DNA of 6,369 nt from the NCBI GenBank assembly GCA_964475955.1, contig CAYYZY010000297.1, positions 1 to 6,369 on the forward strand, read 5' to 3'. Origin of the DNA: DATKZH01 sp964475955. GTDB lineage: Bacteria; Planctomycetota; Planctomycetia; Pirellulales; Thermoguttaceae. Position 1 is the stretch's first letter. Each line of letters starts with the position of its first letter. A model generated the notes under the pieces. The model was given only the letters and a program-made list of their open reading frames with translations. It was not told where the DNA came from and did not search any database. Below are positions 1-5,246 of this stretch, piece by piece. Position numbers and translations under genes: made by a program.

Positions 1-27
1 GCTAACCGGGATTATTCATGTGGGTTC

Positions 28-95
28 GTAGTGACCCGATTCATCGGGTCCCGTCAGGGCGGAGTGCCTTCAGACCGCATGAATGCGGTCACTAC
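28..95. repeat. REP-like inverted doublet, family A
   Basis: Two inverted 23-nt units sit at 28-50 (plus) and 95-73 (minus), separated by 22 nt. Each starts with GTAG, then T, then an 8-bp perfect stem around a TC centre. Arms are GACCCGAT/ATCGGGTC in the first unit and GACCGCAT/ATGCGGTC in the second, read on its own strand. The units differ at four positions, and these are two CG-to-GC swaps mirrored on both arms, so pairing is kept. The spacer can fold weakly (56-60 AGGGC with 66-70 GCCTT). A GTAG-type tetranucleotide 5' of a hairpin is the hallmark of REP elements mobilised by RAYT (TnpA-REP) transposases, and two inverted REPs form a BIME. No RAYT gene is in the window, so the family assignment is inference. 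Confidence 0.75.
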
Positions 96-159
96 AAATA
101 TCGGATGAGTAGTCTGGGCTAACGGCCCCCTGGAACGTGTCGGTTTGCGCAACTGGCGC

Positions 160-188
160 GGGCTGGGCGGTCTGGGAGGGGGGCGGGG
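160..188 (+). other. Putative G-quadruplex motif
   Basis: Five G-tracts (160-162, 165-167, 174-176, 178-183, 185-188) are separated by loops of 2, 6, 1 and 1 nt. This satisfies the usual G3+N1-7 pattern on the plus strand, which is the hflK coding strand. It lies between the REP-like doublet and the hflK leader hairpin. In a GC-rich genome such motifs can arise by chance, and folding is not shown. Confidence 0.4.
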
Positions 189-286
189 CGACGAACGGCG
201 CAACCGGAAAAAACGTATGGGTCCTAGACAGATTGCCCAGTCGATGTCGATCCACTGGTTGAACCCGTGCCGAATGGGCGCGGCTC

Positions 287-322
287 GGGGTGCGCTGCCA
301 ACGCGGCACCCCCACATTTTTT
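287..322 (+). terminator. Terminator-like hairpin in the hflK leader
   Basis: GGGGTGC (287-293) pairs perfectly with GCACCCC (306-312) across a 12-nt loop. After four bases (CACA) comes a run of six T (317-322). This resembles an intrinsic terminator on the plus strand, although the 4-nt gap before the T-run is longer than ideal. It ends 38 nt before the hflK ATG. It could end transcription from an upstream gene, or act as an attenuator if the hflK promoter lies further upstream. Confidence 0.45.
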
Positions 323-360
323 GAGTCCGATAATCGGCCAACTCTTGGGAGACCGCGCGC

Positions 361-1368
361 ATGGAATACGATTTTCGAGGCCGGCAAAGCCGCCGGATGG
401 GCCCCGACGACGTGCCCTGGGACCGCATCCTGCTCGTCGCCCCGTTGGTGATCGCGGTAATCATCATCGGGTTGTTGGCGTACCAGAGCGTCTACACGGT
501 CGAGGCGCAGGAAAAGGCGGTGGTGTTGCGGTTCGGCAAGTACCTGGAGACGGTGGGCCCCGGCCTCCAGTTCTGCATTCCGCTGGTCGACAACGTGCAG
601 TTCGTCAGCGTCAAGGAACGGAGCCTGCGCATGCCTTTCGGCGAAGGGCCCGATCGTCCCCGGATGTCGGAGGACGATCTCCAGGAAAGGAGCCTGATGC
701 TCACCGGCGACCTGAACGCAGCCCGGGTGGAATGGACCATCCAGTGGAACGTCACCGACGAGCCGCAGAAGTTCCTGTTCCGCTTCCACCAGAAGGGCAC
801 GCCCGACTACCCGCAGGAGATCATCAAGATGGTCGCCCAGACGGTGATGAATCGGCTGATCGGCGACTACTCGATCGACGAGGTGCTGACCGTAAGCCGT
901 GAGGAGATCAAGGGCAAGGCGCTGGAAGAGACGCAGAGGATCTTGAGCGAATACGATTGCGGCGTGAGGATCGTCGACCTCCAGATGCAGCAGGTGAACC
1001 CGCCCCTTTCGGTCCAGCCGGCGTTCGACGCCGTCAACACGTCGATCCAGCGCAAGGACGAGCTGGTGAACGAGGCCAACCAGGAGCGGTTCAAGCTGCT
1101 GCCCCAGGCGCGCGCGGAGAAGAACAAGCTCGTCAAGGAGGCCGACGGCTACGCCGATCGCCGCCGAGCCGAGACCGACGGCGAAATCGCCGCGCTGGAA
1201 GCGAAGTTCCGCGAGTACCAGAGGTACCCCGAGGAGACGCGCCAGCGTCTCTACCTCGAGGCGATGGAAGAGGTCTTCGGGTCGGTCGATTCCAAGGTGA
1301 TCGTCGATACCGAGTTGCAGGGAGAAATTCTGCCAATACTGCCGCTGGAGCAAGGAGCCAAGCCATGA
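361..1368 (+). CDS. hflK: SPFH-family FtsH modulator, HflK-type
   Basis: The 335-aa product is an HflK-type SPFH (stomatin/prohibitin/flotillin/HflK) protein. With HflC it forms a membrane assembly that surrounds and modulates the FtsH protease. A transmembrane helix spans about residues 22-41. The SPFH start EKAVVLRFGKYLETVGPGL (51-69) is characteristic, followed by the SPFH body to about 230. A charged, Ala/Glu/Lys/Arg-rich coiled-coil stretch (231-288) and the HflK-like segment ETRQRLYLEAMEEVFG (292-307) complete the family pattern. It is shorter than E. coli HflK (about 420 aa), mainly because the long Gly-rich cytosolic N-terminus is absent. The start is backed by GGGAG at 347-351, nine bases upstream. 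The stop overlaps the hflC start in ATGA, which implies translational coupling. FtsH is not in the window. The family call is firm; the FtsH partnership comes from the family. Confidence 0.93.
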   Translation: MEYDFRGRQSRRMGPDDVPWDRILLVAPLVIAVIIIGLLAYQSVYTVEAQEKAVVLRFGKYLETVGPGLQFCIPLVDNVQFVSVKERSLRMPFGEGPDRPRMSEDDLQERSLMLTGDLNAARVEWTIQWNVTDEPQKFLFRFHQKGTPDYPQEIIKMVAQTVMNRLIGDYSIDEVLTVSREEIKGKALEETQRILSEYDCGVRIVDLQMQQVNPPLSVQPAFDAVNTSIQRKDELVNEANQERFKLLPQARAEKNKLVKEADGYADRRRAETDGEIAALEAKFREYQRYPEETRQRLYLEAMEEVFGSVDSKVIVDTELQGEILPILPLEQGAKP

Positions 1369-2609
1369 CCAACGTCCAACGAACGAGCCTCGTCGCGCTG
1401 GTTGTGCTCCTCCTGGCCAGTTGGCCGTTGGGCAAGAGCGTGATGTTCGTGATCAACCCGCGCGAGCAGGCCGTCGTGTATCAGTTCGGCAGGCCGGTGC
1501 GTACCTGCCGGGAACCGGGCCTCTACTTCAAGACGCCGATTCAGAAAGTCCGGCGTCTGCCCAAAACCCACCAAGTGTGGTTGGGCGCGGGGGCCGATAG
1601 CATCCTGGAAAACGTGCAGACCAGCGACGGCAAGAAAATCGAAGTGACCCCCTGGGCCATTTGGCAGATCACCGACCCGGAGATCTTCGTCCGGAAGTTG
1701 CAGACGGTGCGCGGGGGCACCTCGCACGTGAAGACGTTCGTCCGGGGGCGCATGCGCGACGTGATCACGGGCAACAAGCTGGCCGAGGTCCTCCGCAACG
1801 ACCCCGACCGCAAGATGCAGTATCCCTTGCTCGCCGACCTGATGGCCTCCATGGAGGAGGCCTCGCGCGAGCCGGCCGCGGCCAGGCCGCCCACCTCGGC
1901 CGACGCCGCCGAGGCCGACGCGTTGCCGGCCGAGCAGGAGGGAACGCGCGAGGCGATTCTCTCGCAACTGGAGATCGAGGGCATCGAGATCGGGCGCGAG
2001 GAGATCGTCCGGCGGATCGAGGAGATCGTGCGCGAAGAGCTCGCCGAATCGAGCGAGGACGACCAGACCGGACGGGGCATCGAGCTCGTCGACGTGGGAA
2101 TCGCGAGGATCGACTTCGTCGACGAGGTGCGCGAGGCCGCCTTCCAGCGCCAGATCGCCTTCCGCCAGGCGATCGCCAGTTGGTACGAGAACCAGGGCGA
2201 ACAGTTCAAGCAGGAAATCATCAACCAGACCGAGGCCGAAGTGCAGAAGATCGAGGGCGACGGCAAGGGCGAAGCGAATCGCATCAAGGGCGAGGTCGAA
2301 GCGGAGATCATGGAGCGGTACGCCCAGGCGATTCGAGAGACGGGCGAGTTCTACGGATTCGTCCGCACGCTCGAGGCGTACCAGAAGGCGGTCGGCCCCA
2401 ACACGCGGCTCGTGCTGACCACCGACAGCCAACTGTTCAGCCTGCTCAAGGAGGCGCCCCCTGTCCCGCCGCTTCCCACGGTCGAGGCGCCGGCGGAAGA
2501 AACCGCAACCGCGGAAGCCGCGGACGAAAAGGCGGAACCGAAGCCGCCAGCCGCCGAGGAGGGGCCGCCCGAGGACGAGAAGTCCCCGGCCGAGAAGACC
2601 TCGTCGTAG
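1365..2609 (+). CDS. hflC: SPFH-family FtsH modulator, HflC-type
   Basis: The 414-aa partner of HflK has one N-terminal membrane helix (about 7-30). The SPFH entry NPREQAVVYQFGRPVRTCREPGLYF (31-55) is recognisable, and the domain resumes with ELVDVGIARIDFVDEVREAAFQRQIAFR (240-267). A coiled-coil arm runs from about 275 to 320, then GFVRTLEAYQKAVGPNTRLVLTTDSQLFSLL (331-361), close to the HflC C-terminal pattern. E. coli HflC is about 334 aa. The extra length comes from an Ala/Glu/Pro-rich insertion and heptad segment (about 163-236) and an acidic Pro/Ala/Glu-rich tail (363-414). The start is fixed by the ATGA overlap with hflK and by AAGGAG at 1352-1357, seven bases upstream. The stop TAG abuts a repeat element. 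The gene is co-transcribed with hflK. The assignment is secure; the function of the extra segments is unknown. Confidence 0.92.
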   Translation: MTNVQRTSLVALVVLLLASWPLGKSVMFVINPREQAVVYQFGRPVRTCREPGLYFKTPIQKVRRLPKTHQVWLGAGADSILENVQTSDGKKIEVTPWAIWQITDPEIFVRKLQTVRGGTSHVKTFVRGRMRDVITGNKLAEVLRNDPDRKMQYPLLADLMASMEEASREPAAARPPTSADAAEADALPAEQEGTREAILSQLEIEGIEIGREEIVRRIEEIVREELAESSEDDQTGRGIELVDVGIARIDFVDEVREAAFQRQIAFRQAIASWYENQGEQFKQEIINQTEAEVQKIEGDGKGEANRIKGEVEAEIMERYAQAIRETGEFYGFVRTLEAYQKAVGPNTRLVLTTDSQLFSLLKEAPPVPPLPTVEAPAEETATAEAADEKAEPKPPAAEEGPPEDEKSPAEKTSS

Positions 2610-2728
2610 GCTTTGCCGGAAGACCCGTAGGGTGGGTGCTTGCACCCACGCGGAGAGCACGGTCTTCCAGCACGCGTGCGGGCACGCACCCTACACATTG
2701 CCAGCGCCGGCCGTCTTCCGACAAAGCC
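2609..2728. repeat. Composite intergenic element with 16-bp inverted ends
   Basis: The ends are inverted 16-mers that match at 15 of 16 positions: GGCTTTGCCGGAAGAC at 2609-2624 and, on the minus strand, GGCTTTGTCGGAAGAC from 2728 to 2713. Between them lies a REP-like doublet (2627-2694). The left end overlaps the last base of the hflC stop codon, and the right end stops three bases before the stop codon of the convergent M50 gene, so the element fills nearly the whole gap. The inner motif GGAAGACC recurs on the minus strand at 2668-2661. It may protect or end the two convergent transcripts, but no T-run is present, so that role is inference. Confidence 0.7.
2627..2694. repeat. REP-like inverted doublet, family B
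   Basis: Unit one (2627-2649, plus) is GTAG, G, then arms GTGGGTGC and GCACCCAC around TT, a perfect 8-bp stem. Unit two (2694-2672, minus) is GTAG, G, then GTGCGTGC and GCACGCGT around CC, with six Watson-Crick pairs and two outer G-T wobbles. The G-to-C change in one arm is matched by C-to-G in the other. The 22-nt spacer (2650-2671) contains GCGGAG-N-GC followed by CTTC, as does part of the family A spacer. Unit and spacer lengths equal those of the doublet at 28-95. Confidence 0.75.
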
Positions 2729-2731
2729 CCG

Positions 2732-3481
2732 TCACCAGCGCCCCCCGCCGGTGTACGCCTGCAATGCCGCGTAGCTGAAGTAGGCCAGAAAGCCGAACAA
2801 CAGAGCGATAAAGAACGACTGGAGCACCACCAGTCCCACGGCCGCCATCAGCACGCCCGTGGCCACCGAGAGGATCAGCGATTGGCGTATGCCGGTGTGC
2901 GGGTTGGCTCGCAGGAGGAGTTCCCGGGCGATCTGGCCGCCGTCGAGCGGGTAGACGGGCAGCAGGTTGACGACGCCCCAGAAGACGCAGACGAAAAGCA
3001 CGTCCTGGACGAAGTGCGTGAAGACCTCCGAACCGATCGTGCCGGTCACGAGCACGTACGGCAGGAAGCCTTCGATCAGCACGAGCTGCACTCCCCCGCC
3101 GGCAAGCTGGACGAGGGCGGCAATCACGGCCGCCAGCGCAAAACCGGCCCCGGGGCCGGCCGCCGAAATCAGCACCTGGCCCCACGTGTCCGGCGCCCGC
3201 GAGCCGAAACCCGCGCCGTACGACGCCATCCCGCCCATCCCGTACAGCGTGATCGACGGCGAGAAGCCGTACGACCGCATGACCAGCGCGTGCCCCAACT
3301 CGTGGACCAGGATCGCCAGGAAGACGGCCGCAACCCATACAAACAGCAGGATCAGCCGAGGGCTCCCCCCGAAGCCCAGCAGCAGGCCGACGACCCAGAA
3401 GAACGGGTGGACCCGAACGGGGATCCCGAACAGCGAAAAACTCAGATCCCACGGCGTTCTCGGCGGCTCACCCAAAAGCAC
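2732..3481 (-). CDS. Site-2 protease-like M50 family metallopeptidase
   Basis: The 249-aa integral membrane protein belongs to the M50 (site-2 protease) zinc intramembrane proteases. The zinc motif HELGH is at 60-64 (H60, E61, H64) inside a hydrophobic helix. The second motif NLLPVYPLDGGQ (172-183) supplies the aspartate ligand, D180. ISAAGPGAGF (105-114) matches the conserved AGP loop between them. About six hydrophobic segments are visible (near 24-38, 43-64, 103-125, 136-150, 160-178, 203-235). There is no PDZ or CBS domain, so it is a minimal enzyme like the SpoIVFB group rather than RseP. It starts with GTG; AGGAG on the minus strand eight bases upstream and an extended -10-like site support this. 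It converges with hflC and lies downstream of lpxB on the same strand, 182 bp away. Substrate unknown. Confidence 0.88.
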   Translation of the reverse strand: MLLGEPPRTPWDLSFSLFGIPVRVHPFFWVVGLLLGFGGSPRLILLFVWVAAVFLAILVHELGHALVMRSYGFSPSITLYGMGGMASYGAGFGSRAPDTWGQVLISAAGPGAGFALAAVIAALVQLAGGGVQLVLIEGFLPYVLVTGTIGSEVFTHFVQDVLFVCVFWGVVNLLPVYPLDGGQIARELLLRANPHTGIRQSLILSVATGVLMAAVGLVVLQSFFIALLFGFLAYFSYAALQAYTGGGRW

Positions 3482-3489
3482 GGGCGGGG

Positions 3490-3494
3490 CTCCT
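3490..3494 (-). promoter_or_regulatory. Ribosome binding site supporting the GTG start of the M50 gene
   Basis: AGGAG is read on the minus strand and lies eight bases before the GTG codon at 3481-3479. It decides the start, as no ATG lies at a suitable distance. Confidence 0.6.
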
Positions 3495-3526
3495 ATCTGG
3501 CTTCGGCGTGTTATCGCGGACCTTGA

Positions 3527-3535
3527 ATTCTACCA
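3527..3535 (-). promoter_or_regulatory. Extended -10 promoter candidate for the M50 gene
   Basis: The minus strand reads TGG-TAGAAT, which is TGn plus a 5-of-6 match to TATAAT. No good -35 is present at 17 nt (GTGTCC, about three matches), which suits an extended -10 promoter. Transcription would start near 3520, leaving a leader of about 40 nt before the GTG. It lies in the 182-bp gap after lpxB and suggests independent transcription. Confidence 0.4.
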
Positions 3536-3663
3536 CAAGCCCGCTCGCCGGACACCGTCGCCCCCGCCCCCGAGCCCTCGTCACGCCGCCCGCTCAAACG
3601 CAGAATGCGGCCATCACGAGCCCGTCAAGCGGCATGTGACGCGCTCCCCGGGCCAATCGCGAC

Positions 3664-4935
3664 CTACTGCCTGCTCTTCTCTACTACGGAACGCCCGGTG
3701 GGCAGGAAATGCGGGCTGGGGACCCCCGCCGGGCGACCGGCCAGGGTGTCGAGAAGATACTCGGCCGCCCGGGCCGACGCCCCGCCGTGGCCCACTTCCG
3801 CCTTCAGGCGAGCCAGGTCGGCCACCCGGGCTTCGCGCTTCGTGGGATCGGTGAGCCACTCCACGACGTGGGCGGCGAGCTGCGAAGACTTGTCGTCGCA
3901 GGTGAGGTACTCGGGAAACAGGACCCGATCCGCGTCGGGCTGGGAGGGATCGTAGGGCGTGAGATCCGCCGGGCAGAGTTCGTCGGTCGCGAGCAAATTG
4001 ACCAGCGTGATGTACTTCACCTTGCGAAAGTACTGCTGCACGAAGTACGCCGGCCGGCTGATGCGGTAGAGGATGACCGTCGGCGTCGTGTGGTACAAGA
4101 GCTCCATCGACACCGACCCGGAAACGGCCATCGCGCAGTTGGCCGCGCCCATCAACTCGGGCGTCTTGCCCACGTAGACCTCGATCGGAAGACCGCTGTC
4201 GGCCACCAGGCGACGGGCGATTTCCGCCTGGTGCGGCTTGAACGCGGCGACGGTCAGGCGCACGTCGGGCACTTGGCTGTGGATCTTGCCGGCCGCCTTC
4301 AGAAACGTCTCCAGGTTGGCCGTCACCTCCTGCGTGCGCGAGCCGGGAAGGATCGCAACCAGGGGGCCGGGCTGCGTGCGGAGGCGCGCGAGCAATGCCT
4401 CGTCGAGCGGTTGGCGGCGGACTTCGTCGAAGAACGGGTGGCCGACGAACGTCGCCCGGCAGTCGCGCTCCCGGAACCACGCTTCCTCGAACGGCAGGCT
4501 GCACAGGACGTGGTCGACCAGGCGCCGCATCTTCTTCACCCGCCAACTGGCCCAAGCCCAAATCTGCGGCGGCGTGTAGTAGAACACCGGGATGCCGCGC
4601 CGCTTCGCCCGCCAGGCGATCCACCAGTGGAAGCCCGGGTAGTCGATCAAGACGACCGCGTCGGGCCGCTGGTCGCGGAAACACCGGTCGGCGCGCAACA
4701 GCAGGCCCAGGAACTTGTGCAGGTTCAGCAGCGCTCGGGCGAACCACATCACGGCCAGGGCGGTCAGGTCGGCGTGCAAACGGCACCCGGCGGCGGCCAT
4801 CTCGGGCCCCCCGAAGCCGACCGGCTCGAACGCCTCGCATCGCTGGCTGAGAGCGCGGATCAGATTCGCCCCGTGCAGGTCGCCGCTCGGCTCCCCGGCA
4901 GAAAAGAAAACCCGAATCGGACGCTTCGAAGCCAT
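3664..4935 (-). CDS. lpxB: Lipid-A-disaccharide synthase
   Basis: The 423-aa product is LpxB (glycosyltransferase family 19). It joins UDP-2,3-diacylglucosamine and lipid X into the lipid A disaccharide at the inner face of the inner membrane. Family motifs run in order: FSAGEPSGDLHGA (11-23), VLIDYPGFHWWIAWRA (95-110), TPPQIWAWASWRVKKM (121-136), LPFEEAWFRE (147-156), VGHPFFD (164-170), ILPGSRTQEV (195-204), SGSVSMELLYHTTPTVILYR (272-291) and KVKYITLVNLLA (305-316). About 25 residues rich in Asp and Pro (about 320-345) are additional to the usual ~380-aa enzyme. ATG at 4935 is chosen because GGGAGGG lies eight bases upstream and the first motif begins ten residues later. An upstream in-frame ATG at 5010 would add 25 residues unlike LpxB. 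Divergent from the BASS gene. Confidence 0.95.
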   Translation of the reverse strand: MASKRPIRVFFSAGEPSGDLHGANLIRALSQRCEAFEPVGFGGPEMAAAGCRLHADLTALAVMWFARALLNLHKFLGLLLRADRCFRDQRPDAVVLIDYPGFHWWIAWRAKRRGIPVFYYTPPQIWAWASWRVKKMRRLVDHVLCSLPFEEAWFRERDCRATFVGHPFFDEVRRQPLDEALLARLRTQPGPLVAILPGSRTQEVTANLETFLKAAGKIHSQVPDVRLTVAAFKPHQAEIARRLVADSGLPIEVYVGKTPELMGAANCAMAVSGSVSMELLYHTTPTVILYRISRPAYFVQQYFRKVKYITLVNLLATDELCPADLTPYDPSQPDADRVLFPEYLTCDDKSSQLAAHVVEWLTDPTKREARVADLARLKAEVGHGGASARAAEYLLDTLAGRPAGVPSPHFLPTGRSVVEKSRQ

Positions 4936-4943
4936 CCTCAATG

Positions 4944-4950
4944 CCCTCCC
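4944..4950 (-). promoter_or_regulatory. Ribosome binding site deciding the lpxB start
   Basis: GGGAGGG on the minus strand lies eight bases before ATG 4935-4933. It favours this start over the upstream in-frame ATG at 5010. Confidence 0.6.
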
Positions 4951-5000
4951 TGAAGTCTGGCCGAGGACGGTCTCCGTGCCGTCCTCCCACTCGCCCGGGC

Positions 5001-5009
5001 AGTATGGCA
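5001..5009 (-). promoter_or_regulatory. Extended -10 promoter candidate for lpxB
   Basis: The minus strand reads TGC-CATACT, which is TGn plus a 4-of-6 match to TATAAT, with no clear -35. Transcription would begin near 4994, about 60 nt before the chosen start. The upstream ATG at 5010 would then lie outside the transcript, in agreement with the shorter protein. Confidence 0.3.
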
Positions 5010-5142
5010 CAATGGCCGAACGGGAGGAAGGCCAGTTCGGGCGGAGCTAACACGCTGCAAACAAACGAGTTGCGCCCTTCGTTCGCCATGGCGGGGACGC
5101 ACACGTCGCAAGCCGCCACCGCGACGCCCCACCCGCGCGGCC

Positions 5143-5171
5143 TTGTCAAGAAGGTTAGACTTGCTCATCAT
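5143..5171 (+). promoter_or_regulatory. Weak promoter candidate for the BASS transporter
   Basis: TTGTCA (5143-5148, five of six to TTGACA) and CATCAT (5166-5171, four of six to TATAAT) are spaced by 17 nt. Transcription would begin about 70 nt before ATG 5247. The match is modest and could be chance. Confidence 0.25.
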
Positions 5172-5246
5172 GCGTCCTCACGCGGCGGGCGGAGAGGAGC
5201 GCCGACCGCCGCCCCGCCGCCGACCGTTGAACACCCTCCCGCCGTC

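Larger units (their letters stand above)
1..360. other. Non-coding leader region upstream of hflK
   Basis: This 360-nt stretch has no convincing coding frame: the open frames crossing it are Arg/Pro/Gly-rich and run antisense or out of frame through hflK. From left to right it holds an inverted pair of REP-like palindromes (28-95), an 8-bp palindrome TTGCGCAA (145-152), a G-tract run that fits a G-quadruplex pattern (160-188), a terminator-like hairpin with a T6 run (287-322), a weak -10-like GATAAT (329-334) and the hflK ribosome binding site GGGAG (347-351). The gene upstream of hflK lies outside the window, so it cannot be said which of these signals belongs to that gene. Confidence 0.7.
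4936..5246. other. Divergent intergenic region between lpxB and the transporter
   Basis: This 311-bp gap has no convincing gene: open frames through it are short and Arg/Pro/Gly-rich. It holds the lpxB ribosome binding site and an extended -10-like site on the minus strand, a weak plus-strand promoter candidate (5143-5171), an isolated purine run GGAGAGGAG (5191-5199) too far from the transporter start to serve it, and a short overlapping open frame from ATG 5170. Confidence 0.6.

Noticed and set aside
1846..1857. 12-bp palindrome CCTCCATGGAGG inside hflC with an internal ATG
   Set aside because: It encodes ordinary residues (ASMEE) within the frame. There is no separate evidence for an operator or internal start.
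1251..2660. Long open frame antisense to hflC (469 codons)
   Set aside because: It mirrors hflC and is Leu/Arg/Asp/Gly-rich with no recognisable domain. It arises from GAG/CTC-rich codons in GC-rich DNA; hflC has clear homology.
1661..3526. Plus-strand open frame of 621 codons across hflC, the repeat and the M50 gene
   Set aside because: It is Arg/Gly/Pro-rich without motifs and overlaps two well-supported genes.
3596..3610. Small hairpin CGCA-GAA-TGCG after lpxB as a terminator
   Set aside because: The stem is only four base pairs and no T-run follows on the minus strand.
3709..4953. Open frame antisense to lpxB (414 codons)
   Set aside because: It is a shadow of lpxB; composition is Arg/Val/Gly/His-rich with no family motif.
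4936..5010. Longer LpxB starting at ATG 5010
   Set aside because: The extra 25 residues do not resemble LpxB, and a good ribosome binding site precedes ATG 4935.
4938..5171. Minus-strand 77-codon frame upstream of lpxB (MMSKSNLLDKAARV...)
   Set aside because: It overlaps the lpxB start in another frame, turns Arg/Gly-rich after about 14 residues, and would begin upstream of the lpxB promoter candidate.
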